Source: Bradyrhizobium barranii subsp. barranii
GTDB taxonomy: Bacteria; Pseudomonadota; Alphaproteobacteria; Rhizobiales; Xanthobacteraceae
Direction: 5' to 3'
Length of the DNA: 64,000 nt
NCBI RefSeq assembly: GCF_017565645.3
Contig: NZ_CP086136.1
Coordinates: 2,246,001 to 2,310,000 of the forward strand
The notes below the pieces were generated by a model. It saw only the letters and a program-made list of their open reading frames with translations, searched no databases and was not told where the DNA came from. Below are positions 45,790 to 55,450 of this stretch, piece after piece (the stretch's first letter is position 1; each line of letters starts with the position of its first letter). The translations under genes and the position numbers were made by a program.

Positions 45790-47255
45790 GACAGCTTGTC
45801 TCCGATCAGGAACTGCAGGGCACGGTCGAGGCGGATGTGTGGCAGCGCCGGCTCGTCATTGCCCTCGCGCTCGAGCTTTGGCGGACGGAAGCGCAGGAAG
45901 CGAAAATCGCTCTTCTCGGCGGCCTCGGTCGCGAGGCCGCGGAATGCGTCGGTGCCGTTGAACAGCGGCTCGGGATCCGGCGGCAGGTCACCCGGAAAGG
46001 TCGCAACCTCCGTGTTGCCGTCGAAGAACTCGCCGCCCGCGCTTTCGCCGGCCGCCGGCGTTCCCAGGATCGACGGCAATTTGTCGCGGCCATGCGCGAC
46101 CTGGGCCTCGCGCGTGGCGCGAACGGCGGCGAGCGCCACCACGTCGATCTCCGCGCCGGTATCTTCCGCGCGCACCACCGCGCGGGTGACCGCGCGGCGC
46201 AGCACCGCCTCGAGCCGGTCGTGACTGGAATGATGCAGATGGTCCGCTTTGGTCGCCGCGAACAGGATGCGGTCGATACGCGGCCGGAACAGGCTGGAGA
46301 GGAACGTGCTGCGACCGATGCGGAAGCAGTCGAGAATTCCGGCAAGCGCGGCTTCGAGATCGTGCAGCGCTTCGGGGCCGGAGTTGAATGCGGCGAGCGC
46401 GTCGGCCAGCACGATCTGGCGATCGAGCCGGGCAAAATGATCATGGAAGAACGGCCGCACCACGACGTCCTTGTAGGCCTCGAAGCGGCGGACCATCATC
46501 GCCCACAGCGATCCGTCCGGTGCCTGGCCGCCCACGGGCACGTCGAGCGGCGCAAAAGTCAGCGCCGGCGTGTCGGCGAGATTGCCGGGCATCAGGAAGC
46601 GGCCGGGCGGCAGCAGGCTCATCGCGAAGCGCTCGTCCCGGCAGGCGCGCAAATAGCCGGTGAAGAGCTTTGCCGCCGTCAGCGTCGCCTGCTCGTCCTC
46701 GCGCGCCTCGGGCTTGAGCGTCGCGAGATGCGCGTGCCAATCCGCCGCAAGATGCGCGCGCGGCGCCTCGCGCGACAGCGCGAGGCTTTCGGCCGACCAT
46801 TGCTCATAGCTCTTCTGGAGCAGCGGCAGGTCGAGCAACCACTCGCCGGGATAATCGACGATGTCGAGCGTCAATGTGCGATCGGCGCCGTTCTGGCGCT
46901 GATAGTCGATGACGAGCCTGAGTTCGCTGATGTCGACGGTCGAGTTCGGCCAGCGCCGCTCCTCGAGCAGCGCGCGCAAATGGTTCTCATAGGCGAAGCG
47001 CGGCACGGCGTCGTCCGGCTGCGGCGCCAGATGCGCCCGCGCGATCCGGCCCGAGGCATAGGCCTCGAACACCGGAAAGCGGCCGCCACGGGTGAGGCCG
47101 TGGATCAGCGCGGTGATGAATACGGTCTTACCGGCCCGTGACAGGCCGGTGACCCCGAGACGCACCGTCGGGTTGAAGAAGTGCTCACCATAGTCGATCA
47201 GCGCCCTTGCCGACAGCCGCGCTTCTTCGACCATATCCTGGAAACTGAATGCCAT
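45786..47255 (-). CDS. ycjX: YcjX-family GTPase/ATPase (DUF463)
   Basis: The 489-residue P-loop protein begins with helices and a Walker A GLSRAGKT (residues 37-44 in VRLGVTGLSRAGKTVFITAL). It continues with the DUF463 features LTLDIVDYPGEWLLDLPLLQ (switch/Walker B region) and ILFAATKADHLHHSSHDRLE (base-recognition TKAD motif, about 360-380). YcjX proteins resemble dynamin-like and Ras-like GTPases and act with YcjF at the inner membrane. It is the first gene of the two-gene unit. The 180 bases between it and the divergent hemolysin III gene would hold both promoters. Confidence 0.93.
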   Translation of the reverse strand: MAFSFQDMVEEARLSARALIDYGEHFFNPTVRLGVTGLSRAGKTVFITALIHGLTRGGRFPVFEAYASGRIARAHLAPQPDDAVPRFAYENHLRALLEERRWPNSTVDISELRLVIDYQRQNGADRTLTLDIVDYPGEWLLDLPLLQKSYEQWSAESLALSREAPRAHLAADWHAHLATLKPEAREDEQATLTAAKLFTGYLRACRDERFAMSLLPPGRFLMPGNLADTPALTFAPLDVPVGGQAPDGSLWAMMVRRFEAYKDVVVRPFFHDHFARLDRQIVLADALAAFNSGPEALHDLEAALAGILDCFRIGRSTFLSSLFRPRIDRILFAATKADHLHHSSHDRLEAVLRRAVTRAVVRAEDTGAEIDVVALAAVRATREAQVAHGRDKLPSILGTPAAGESAGGEFFDGNTEVATFPGDLPPDPEPLFNGTDAFRGLATEAAEKSDFRFLRFRPPKLEREGNDEPALPHIRLDRALQFLIGDKLS

Positions 47256-47434
47256 ATGAACGTGATTGATCTCGGGGCGGGCGGAACAGTGAAGCCGTTC
47301 ACAAAAGTGGCAATTGCGTAGGGAAAATCAAGCTTCATACTTCCACCGCCTTTGTCGGCAAATCAGCCGTTTGAACGATGCGCCGATCGCGAAAGACCCT
47401 ACAAGAGGGCATTGTCTGAGCCTTGCGGATTGCC

Positions 47435-48130
47435 ATGACCGTCTTCCAGCTGAAACAGCTCGCATCCACCTCCGTCCACGCCGCGGCCGACGCGATCGGC
47501 TGGAACTACGACCGTGCCGAATTGATCGCGGACGGCGTGATCCACGCGATCGGCGTGTTCTGCGGCATCGTCGCCGCCACGGTCCTGGTGGTGCTGACGG
47601 CGGTTTATGCCGACGCCACCAACATCGTCGGGGTCTCGATCTATGTCGCCGGCCTGCTCTCGATGCTGGTGCTGTCGGCGACCTATAATCTCTGGCCGGT
47701 CTCGCCGGCCAAATGGCTGCTGCGGCGGTTCGACCATTGCGCGATCTATCTGCTGATCGCGGCGACCTATACGCCGTTCATCCTCGAGGTGAGGGACAGT
47801 GTGTTCGCGCTGGTGCTGCTCGGCGGCGTCTGGTGCGTCGCGATCCTCGGTATCGTGCTGAAACTTCTCTACCCCGGCCGGTTCGACCGCGTCGCAGTCG
47901 GAATCTATCTCGCGATGGGCTGGAGCGGCGTGATGGTCTACGACGCCGTGGTCAAGGCGCTGCCTGCGCTGGTGCTGGGCTTCATCCTTGCGGGCGGCCT
48001 GCTCTACAGCTTTGGCGTGATCTTCCATGCCTGGCGGCGGCTGCGCTTCCAGAATGCGATCTGGCACGGCTTTGTCTTGGCCGGCGCGGCGTGCCATTAT
48101 ACCGCGGTGCTCGACCTCGTGTTGAGCTGA
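47435..48130 (+). CDS. Hemolysin III / PAQR-family membrane protein
   Basis: The 231-residue protein has seven membrane helices and the three PAQR signatures: a first conserved stretch with ELIADGVIHAIGV, then RRFDHCAIYLLIAATYTPF in the middle, and a last IWHGFVLAGAACHYTAVL. The conserved Asp and His residues (D in RFDH, H in VIHAI, H in IWHG, H in CHY) form the putative zinc site. Bacterial members (YqfA, HlyIII) lie in the inner membrane; a hemolytic role is doubtful and ceramidase-like hydrolysis is suggested for the superfamily. I use ATG 47435 in place of an upstream TTG. The gene is probably monocistronic. Confidence 0.9.
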   Translation: MTVFQLKQLASTSVHAAADAIGWNYDRAELIADGVIHAIGVFCGIVAATVLVVLTAVYADATNIVGVSIYVAGLLSMLVLSATYNLWPVSPAKWLLRRFDHCAIYLLIAATYTPFILEVRDSVFALVLLGGVWCVAILGIVLKLLYPGRFDRVAVGIYLAMGWSGVMVYDAVVKALPALVLGFILAGGLLYSFGVIFHAWRRLRFQNAIWHGFVLAGAACHYTAVLDLVLS

Positions 48131-48223
48131 GCAAGATCCGCGAAGCGGAATAAGCGAAGTGGTATAAGATAGCGAAGCGCTATCCGAAAAGAGAAGCGCT
48201 ACAAGACAAAGAGGAGACGTCGC

Positions 48224-49018
48224 ATGCAGGTGACCGGCAAGGTCGTGGTCGTCACGGGCGGCGCAAACGGCATCGGCAAGGCGCTGTGCGAGGCCTTCCA
48301 CAAGGCGGGTGCCGCCAAGGTCGTCGTCGCGGACATGGACGCCGCCAATGCAAGGGCCGTCGCCGCCACGGTGGATGGCGCGGCCTTCAGATGCGACGTC
48401 GCGCAGGAAAAAGAGATCGCCCACGTCATCGAGGAGACCGAACGGCAGTTCGGCCCGATCGACCTGTTCTGCTCCAATGCCGGCATCGGCGGCGGCTTCG
48501 ATCCGATGTCGGTCAATGCCGGCGGCGCCTCCGACGAGCCGTGGCAGCGGAGCTGGGCGATCCATGTCATGGCCCATGTCTATGCGGCGCGGTATCTCAT
48601 TCCCCGCATGAAGGCGCGCGGCGGCGGCTATTTCCTCAACACGATCTCGGCGGCAGGTCTGCTGTCGCAGGTCGGAAGCCCGGCCTATTCCACCACCAAG
48701 CACGCCGCGGTCGGCTTTGCCGAAAATCTCGCGATCTCGCACAAGGCGGACAATATCAAGGTCTCGATCCTCTGCCCGCAGGGCGTCGACACCAACATGC
48801 TGCGCTCGATCCCGAAGGGCCCGCAATCCGGCGATGGTGATCTCACGCCGGAGCAGGTCGCCAGGGACGTGCTTGCTGGTCTCGAGCAGGAGACGTTTTT
48901 GATCCTGCCGCACCCGCAGGTGCTCGGTTACATGCGCAAGAAGACCGAGAACTACGACCGCTGGATCGGCGGCATGGCCAAGATCCAGGCCAAGATGCGG
49001 GAGGAGTTCGGGAAGTAA
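48224..49018 (+). CDS. Short-chain dehydrogenase/reductase
   Basis: The 264-residue Rossmann enzyme shows VVVTGGANGIGKALCEAF (cofactor loop TGGxxGIG), CSNAGIGGG (NAG motif), a catalytic serine in NTISAAGLL, and YSTTKHAAVGFAEN with the Tyr-x3-Lys pair. PQGVDTNML marks the substrate end, and the C-terminal YMRKKTENYDRWIGGMAKIQ extends beyond minimal SDRs. An aspartate after strand two (VVVADMDAAN) suggests NAD rather than NADP. GAGGAGAC precedes the start. The short GCGAAGCG-rich spacer before the gene (48125-48200) looks repetitive. The substrate is unknown. Confidence 0.93.
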   Translation: MQVTGKVVVVTGGANGIGKALCEAFHKAGAAKVVVADMDAANARAVAATVDGAAFRCDVAQEKEIAHVIEETERQFGPIDLFCSNAGIGGGFDPMSVNAGGASDEPWQRSWAIHVMAHVYAARYLIPRMKARGGGYFLNTISAAGLLSQVGSPAYSTTKHAAVGFAENLAISHKADNIKVSILCPQGVDTNMLRSIPKGPQSGDGDLTPEQVARDVLAGLEQETFLILPHPQVLGYMRKKTENYDRWIGGMAKIQAKMREEFGK

Positions 49019-49043
49019 GGTAGGCTGGTGCCACCCGCACCGC

Positions 49044-49145
49044 TGTCATTCCCCGCGGAAGCGGGGAATCCAGTACGCCGCTGCCTGTCGGTTCAACCAC
49101 AACCGTCTCGGAGTACTGGATCGCCCGCCTTCGCGGGCGATGACA
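49044..49145. repeat. Palindromic intergenic repeat, family C copy 2
   Basis: The outer arms TGTCATTCCCCGCGGAAGCG and CGCCCGCCTTCGCGGGCGAT pair imperfectly, and the inner arms GGGAATCCAGTACGCCG and CGGAGTACTGGATCG share the axis. It ends four bases before the left end of the IS630-type element. Confidence 0.88.
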
Positions 49146-49149
49146 CCTA

Positions 49150-50267
49150 GTACCCGGAATCAGAGCTGAGTGATACGGCGGCCTTTGAAACGGCGTTGAC
49201 GGACCTTTTTCTTGGTCCAGACGAAGGGCTCGGCTCTGTCGTTGTATGCGTTGACGTAGGCATCGATGTGTTCCTGAAGCTGCTTGAGGCTCGTGAAGGA
49301 GGTGCCGCTGAGCGACTGCCCCTGCAAGATGGAAAACCATACTTCGACCTGATTGAGCCATGACGCACTTGTCGGCGTGAAATGAAATTGCACGTTGGGG
49401 TGGGCCTTGAGCCAGTCCTCGTTCTTTTTATGGGTGTTGAGGTTGTCGAGGATGACGTGAAGCTTGCGGTTCGGAAAAGCCGCGGTGACGCTGTTCATGA
49501 AATCGAGAAACTCGACGCGGCGCCGGCGTTTTGAATGGGTCGCGATGATCTTTCCGGTGGCGACTTCGAGCGCCGCAAACAATGTTGTGGTGCCATGCCG
49601 CTTGTAATCGTGGCTTTGGCCGGTTAAGGCGCCGCCATTGGGCAACTTCAGATAACCCTGCGCTCGCTCCAAAGCCTGGATCGAGGGCTTCTCGTCCACG
49701 CACAGCACAATGGCCTTCGCCGGCGGCGCGACATAGAGGCCGACAACATCGGCGGCTTTGGCCGTAAAGTTCGGGTCGTTGCTCTCGCACCAGGACTTGC
49801 GAGCCACCAGGTCAATCTTGTGGCTGCGCAGGAACCGCCAGACATATTGGACATCGACATCGCCCAGCGCCTCGGCCAGCAGGGGGCCGGTCCAGCGCGC
49901 AAACCCTTGCGGTGGCGGCTTATCCAGCAGCTTCAGAATCCGCTTGTCGGTCGTCTTCGTATAGATCGGCTGCTTGCCAGGCCGCGGCTTGTCTTGCAGC
50001 CCTTCAAGGCCATGGTCGGCATAGCGATGCCGCCAAAGGCTGACAATCCGCGGCTGGACCCCAACTTCCTTGGCGATCGACCGGGTGCTGCGCCCATCCG
50101 CCGCCAACAGAACTATCCGCGCCCGCTTCAAATCGCGCTGCAACGTCACCGGTGAGCGACAGCACGCCTCAAGCACCTTGCGATCTTTCCTCGAAAGGTG
50201 GACTTCTCTTGCTTCGGGTATCATCCCGACCTTGAATCACGACTCACGTTCCAAGAAAAGTGGGTAC
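49150..50267 (-). mobile_element. IS630-family insertion sequence
   Basis: The element spans about 1118 bases between duplicated TA dinucleotides (49148-49149 and 50268-50269), the target used by IS630 elements. The ends are inverted: GTACCC on the left and GGGTAC on the right, with weaker similarity further in. It carries one intact transposase gene. If excised, the flanks would join as GACACCTAGTTACGCC, which puts the marR stop codon beside the family C repeat. It therefore inserted directly downstream of marR without damage to the gene. Intact coding suggests a fairly recent insertion. Confidence 0.82.
49160..50224 (-). CDS. IS630-family transposase
   Basis: The 354-residue transposase begins with a helix-turn-helix region (about residues 25-75: RDLKRARIVLLAADGRSTRS, then KEVGVQPRIVSLWRHRY). 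A DDE catalytic domain follows. The first Asp is in IVLCVDEKPSIQALER, the second in LHVILDNLNTHKK, and the acidic third in SASWLNQVEVWFSILQG. All three are present in one uninterrupted frame, so the enzyme may be active. The fused single-frame form (no programmed frameshift) is typical of the IS630 group found in rhizobia. It almost fills the element. Confidence 0.95.
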   Translation of the reverse strand: MIPEAREVHLSRKDRKVLEACCRSPVTLQRDLKRARIVLLAADGRSTRSIAKEVGVQPRIVSLWRHRYADHGLEGLQDKPRPGKQPIYTKTTDKRILKLLDKPPPQGFARWTGPLLAEALGDVDVQYVWRFLRSHKIDLVARKSWCESNDPNFTAKAADVVGLYVAPPAKAIVLCVDEKPSIQALERAQGYLKLPNGGALTGQSHDYKRHGTTTLFAALEVATGKIIATHSKRRRRVEFLDFMNSVTAAFPNRKLHVILDNLNTHKKNEDWLKAHPNVQFHFTPTSASWLNQVEVWFSILQGQSLSGTSFTSLKQLQEHIDAYVNAYNDRAEPFVWTKKKVRQRRFKGRRITQL

Positions 50268-50270
50268 TAG

Positions 50271-50732
50271 TTACGCCGCCGACTCCCCCTCATCGTCCAT
50301 GCGGCTCTGCCGCAGCGCCCGGGCATAGAGCATCATGCCCTCGCGCACCGTGCGCTGCTCGGCCTCTGTCAGCGCGGCCAGCGCGCCGCGCACCTGCTGG
50401 CGTCCGAACGCGTGCAGCGCCTCCAGCGTGCGCCGGCCCTTCGCCGTGAGCGACAGGAGCTTGCTGCGCGCATCGGCTTCGTCAGGCGTCTCCCGCAGCT
50501 CGCCGCAATCGACCATCTTGCGCACCATACGGCTGACGCTGGATTTCTCCAGGCGCAGGAAATCGCCGAGCTCGCCTGAATTCATCGGGCCGCGGATCCC
50601 GATCTCCAGGATCGTGTGCACGGCCGAGGGCGGATAGTCCGAGGCCGCCACCGTCGCATCCATGAAGCCGAGCTCCCGCACCATCAATCGCGAGGCGGCG
50701 CGGATGTCGTCGATCAACGCAAGCTCGGCCAT
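50271..50732 (-). CDS. MarR-family transcriptional regulator
   Basis: The 153-residue protein has the winged-helix MarR fold. ILEIGIRGPMNSGELGDFLR, then EKSSVSRMVRKMVDCGELRE, form the helix-turn-helix region, followed by the wing DEADARSKLLSLTAKGRRTL and dimer helices at both ends. I start at ATG 50732 because GGGAGTCAAG precedes it; a codon 15 bases upstream is the alternative. It diverges from a short-chain dehydrogenase gene. A perfect palindrome lies between the two genes, so it probably represses both until an effector binds. The IS630 element follows its stop codon by three bases, and may have removed its natural downstream context. Confidence 0.92.
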   Translation of the reverse strand: MAELALIDDIRAASRLMVRELGFMDATVAASDYPPSAVHTILEIGIRGPMNSGELGDFLRLEKSSVSRMVRKMVDCGELRETPDEADARSKLLSLTAKGRRTLEALHAFGRQQVRGALAALTEAEQRTVREGMMLYARALRQSRMDDEGESAA

Positions 50733-50749
50733 CTTGACTCCCGGCATAT

Positions 50750-50766
50750 AGTTGTATCATACAACT
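50750..50766. promoter_or_regulatory. Perfect palindromic operator for the divergent MarR protein
   Basis: AGTTGTATCATACAACT is an 8-1-8 perfect palindrome, the typical size and form of a MarR-family site. It lies 18 bases upstream of the marR start and 42 bases before the divergent dehydrogenase start, where it can cover both promoters. Confidence 0.8.
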
Positions 50767-50807
50767 AAATGCACGCAACGTCGCGCGCAAGCGTTTTGGA
50801 GTGAGCT

Positions 50808-51573
50808 ATGAGCGGAACTTTGCCGGCCGGGATGCGGATGACAGGCAAGGTCTGCCTCGTCACGGGCGGCGGCAGCGGCATCGGCCGCGCCACGGCGCTG
50901 CGGATGGCCTCGGAAGGCGCCGAGGCGATCGTCGTTGCGGGGCGGCGCGAAGCCGAAATCAAGGACACCGCCGCAGTGTGCCGGGAGCTCGGCGCTGACG
51001 CGATCGCGATCCAAACCGACATCACGCAAGAGGATGACGTCGAACGTCTGGTTCGCACGGCGGTCGAGCGTTGCGGCCGGCTCGATGTCGCCTTCAACAA
51101 TGCCGGATTCCAGGAGCGCCGCGCGCCGCTGGAAGAGCAGGGCACGGAGATCTACGACACGGTGTTCGACACTGTTGTTCTTGTGCCTGCGCCATCAATT
51201 GCCGGCGATGCTGGCGCAGGGACGCGGCAGCATCGTCGTCAACGCCTCCGTCAGCGGCGTGCGCAATCCCAATCCCGGCTTCTCGCTCTACTCGGCCTCG
51301 AAGGCGGCGGCGATCTCGCTGACACGCTCGGCCGCGATGGAGAACGCCCCGCGCGGCATCCGCATCAACGCCATCGCGCCCGGCCGCGTCGTCACCGACA
51401 TGATGCTGCGCGCCGGCGTCGGCGATGTCGCAACCGTCAGTGCGGGCCTGCCGCTGCGGCGGATGGGGAGCCCGGAGGAAGTGGCGGAGGCCGTGGTGTG
51501 GCTGTCGTCCGACGCGTCATCCTATGTCGTCGGGCACGTGCTGGCGGCGGACGGGGAATTTTTGGCGTCGTGA
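50808..51573 (+). pseudogene. Short-chain dehydrogenase/reductase, frameshifted
   Basis: From ATG 50808 the frame gives a normal SDR front (VCLVTGGGSGIGRATALRMA; NNAGFQERRAPLEEQ) to YDTVFDT at about 51173. After that the reading turns to noise. The adjacent frame continues the family as LFLCLRHQLPAMLAQGRGSI, then the catalytic Ser in VVNASVSG, Tyr and Lys in YSASKAAAISL, and the end GHVLAADGEF at 51573. SDRs normally have four more residues (NVRS or similar) at the junction, so about 11 bases seem to be missing. The product would lack its catalytic Tyr and Lys. Its divergent MarR gene and operator remain intact. Error in sequencing or assembly cannot be excluded. Confidence 0.82.
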
Positions 51574-51590
51574 TGTCGTAGTCGTAGTTC

Positions 51591-51675
51591 GTAGCCCGGA
51601 TGGAGCGCAGCGTAATCCGGGTCGACTCGCTTGTGGCACGATTCCCGGATTTCGCTTCGCTCCATCCGGGCTACG
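51591..51675. repeat. Palindromic intergenic repeat, family E copy 1
   Basis: GTAGCCCGGATGGAGCGCAG and CGCTCCATCCGGGCTAC are inverted outer arms; CGTAATCCGGG and CCCGGATTTCG are inverted inner arms. It lies eight bases from the stop codon of the next gene. A second, more decayed copy is at 60636-60722. Confidence 0.9.
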
Positions 51676-51682
51676 CGCCCCC

Positions 51683-53305
<1,623 letters not shown>

Positions 53306-53345
53306 GGATTCCGTCCCTGTTGTTGATTGCCGCTACTAGCCTCAC

Positions 53346-53461
53346 CCGTCATTGCGAGCGAAGCGAAGCAATCCAGACTGCCTCTGCGGTGACAGTATTG
53401 CTTCGTCGCTTCAGTGCAAAATTGCTCCGCAATTTTGTCACGAGCTCCTCGCAATGACGAG
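53346..53461. repeat. Palindromic intergenic repeat, family D copy 3, with extended centre
   Basis: CCGTCATTGCGAGCGAAGCG and CTCCTCGCAATGACGAGG mark the ends. The centre is longer than in the copy at 27882 and includes a second small palindrome, GCAAAATTGCTCCGCAATTTTG. It separates mdlC from the end of the next operon. Confidence 0.82.
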
Positions 53462-53470
53462 GAGAGAGCG

Positions 53471-54322
53471 TCACCACACCGCCGTGCCCTTCATCGTCGG
53501 CTGTCCCTCCGCATTCGCGGTCCACAGCTCCAGGCCCGCCTCAGTCTCGTTGGCGTTGATGGAGAACTCGGTGCCCTCGAACAGCGGCTGAAGGCCGCGA
53601 TACGAACACTTCTTCGGCGCCTTGCCGTCGTGCAGCTTCGCCGCCATCTCCACGATCAGCGCCGCCTGCAGCGGCCCGTGGAAGATCAGGCCCGGGTAAC
53701 CCTCGACCTTGGTGACGTAGTCGCGGTCGTAGTGGATGCGGTGGCCATTGAAGGTCAGCGCGGAATAACGAAACAGCAGCACGGGATCGGACACATGCGT
53801 CTCGCGGCGCTGCGCCTTGGGCGGCGGAGGCGGGGCCTTTGCCGTCGCAGGCGCGCTCGTCGTCATCTCGCGATAGACGATGTCCTGCCGCTCGCGGATG
53901 GCAACGCCCCGCGGCGAGGAGATGCTGTGCTCGACCGAGACGAAGCACAGCGTGCCGGTCGAGCCGGATTTCACCTGCACATCGGCGATGCGCGAGGTCC
54001 GCGTCGATTCATCGCCGACGCGCAAGGGCTGCAGGAATTCGATCTCGCCGCCGGCCCACATCCGGCGCGGCAGCGGCACCGGCGGCAGGAAGCCGCCGCG
54101 GGTCGGATGGCCGTCGGGTCCCAGCATCGACATCGGAAACACCGGCTGCGCCAGGCACCAGTGCACCGTGAACGGCGCGGCATCACCCTTTTTGGGCTCG
54201 CCGACTTCTTGGAACAGCGTCGCGCGCAGGCCCTTCACGAGCTGCGCGGTGACGATGTCGGTGGCCTCGGTGCTGCGGCCGATCCATTGCCGCAAGTGAT
54301 CTATGTCGAGCTTCTCGGTCAT
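53471..54322 (-). CDS. Bidomain MaoC/FAS1-like dehydratase (mesaconyl/itaconyl-CoA hydratase type)
   Basis: The 283-residue protein has two hotdog halves. The N-terminal half (FAS1-like dehydratase domain) includes FLPPVPLPRRMWAGGEIEFL, and the C-terminal half includes FRYSALTFNGHRIHYDRDYV and YPGLIFHGPLQAALIVEMAA. The FNxHRIHYD pattern is the hydratase active-site segment, with Asp and His in the expected places. Proteins of this build include mesaconyl-C4-CoA hydratase and mitochondrial Htd2-like enzymes. It is the last gene of an operon with a class III CoA-transferase (15 bases upstream) and an acyl-CoA dehydrogenase. Hydration of a dicarboxylic enoyl-CoA is the best guess. Confidence 0.87.
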   Translation of the reverse strand: MTEKLDIDHLRQWIGRSTEATDIVTAQLVKGLRATLFQEVGEPKKGDAAPFTVHWCLAQPVFPMSMLGPDGHPTRGGFLPPVPLPRRMWAGGEIEFLQPLRVGDESTRTSRIADVQVKSGSTGTLCFVSVEHSISSPRGVAIRERQDIVYREMTTSAPATAKAPPPPPKAQRRETHVSDPVLLFRYSALTFNGHRIHYDRDYVTKVEGYPGLIFHGPLQAALIVEMAAKLHDGKAPKKCSYRGLQPLFEGTEFSINANETEAGLELWTANAEGQPTMKGTAVW

Positions 54323-54337
54323 GACGCCTCGCTCTTG

Positions 54338-55441
54338 TTATGACTTCTTGGCCGGCCGCTCGCCGATGCCCGGCACGGCGCCGTAGCTGCGGGTCTCGCC
54401 GACGATGATCGGCGCCGGCGCGGGATAGCTGACACGTCCCTGCGGCGTGTCGACCTCGATGCGGCGCAGATGCGGATGGTTGGTGAGGTCGGCCATGGTG
54501 TTGACCTCGGCAAAGGCGATGTCGGCGTCCGACAGCCGCTTCAGCAGCTCATCGCGCGTCATCTTGCCGAAAATGTTCGCGACCGTCGTGTCGGTGAAAT
54601 CGCGATTGCGCACGCGCTCGACCATGTTGGCGACGCGCGGATCGGCCGGCAAATCGGGCTGGTCGAGCACCTTGACGCATAGCGTCTTCCACTCGCGCTC
54701 GCTCTGGATCGAGATCAGGATGTCCTTGCCGTCCTTCGAGGTGAACACGCCGTAGGGCGCGATCGAGGGATGGCGCAGGCCCATCCGCTTGGGCGGATTG
54801 CCGGCTTCGGAATTGAACAGCGGCACGGTGCACCAGTCCGCCATCACGTCGAACATGGAGATGCGGATGTCACAGCCCTTGCCGGTGCGCTCGCGCGCGA
54901 TCAGCGCTTCCAGGATCGCCGCATGCGCGGTGGCACCGGTCGCGACGTCGACGATCGACATGCCGACGCGCGATGCTCCGTCAGAATTGCCGGTGATCGA
55001 GGCAAGGCCGCTCTCGGCCTGGATCAGCAGGTCATAGGCCTTGCGGTGGGCGTAGGGGCCTTCGTCGCCATAGCCGGTGATCGTGCATGAGATCAGCTTC
55101 GGATAGTCCTTCAGCAGCCGTTCGCGCGAAAAGCCGAGCTTGTCCATCGAGCCCGGCTTGAGGTTCTGGATCAGCACGTCCGCGCTCGCGATCAGCTTTT
55201 CCAGCTCGGCGCAGCCTTCTTTCGTTGCGAGATCGACCACCGCCGATTGCTTGCCGCGGTTGAGCCACACGAAATAGCTGCTCTGGCCCTTGGCCGCCGC
55301 GTCATAGCCGCGGGCGAAATCGCCCTCGGGCCGCTCGATCTTGATCACTTCCGCGCCGGCGTCTGCCAGCCGCGACGAGCAGAACGGCGCCGCGACCGCC
55401 TGCTCGACCGCAATCACCCTGATCCCGTCCAATGCTCCCAT
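54338..55441 (-). CDS. CaiB/BaiF-type (class III) CoA-transferase
   Basis: This 367-residue protein shows the family start LDGIRVIAVEQAVAAPFCSS and ADAGAEVIKIERPEGDFARG. The region YAHRKAYDLLIQAESGLASI contains the catalytic aspartate (D in AYDLL, near residue 138). It would activate the substrate acid by CoA transfer, so that the operon's dehydrogenase and hydratase can act on the ester. It lies nine bases after the acyl-CoA dehydrogenase stop. It differs in length and sequence from the CoA-transferase at 31991-33196 and is not a recent duplicate. Donor and acceptor are unknown. Confidence 0.9.
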   Translation of the reverse strand: MGALDGIRVIAVEQAVAAPFCSSRLADAGAEVIKIERPEGDFARGYDAAAKGQSSYFVWLNRGKQSAVVDLATKEGCAELEKLIASADVLIQNLKPGSMDKLGFSRERLLKDYPKLISCTITGYGDEGPYAHRKAYDLLIQAESGLASITGNSDGASRVGMSIVDVATGATAHAAILEALIARERTGKGCDIRISMFDVMADWCTVPLFNSEAGNPPKRMGLRHPSIAPYGVFTSKDGKDILISIQSEREWKTLCVKVLDQPDLPADPRVANMVERVRNRDFTDTTVANIFGKMTRDELLKRLSDADIAFAEVNTMADLTNHPHLRRIEVDTPQGRVSYPAPAPIIVGETRSYGAVPGIGERPAKKS

Positions 55442-55450
55442 GATGCGACC

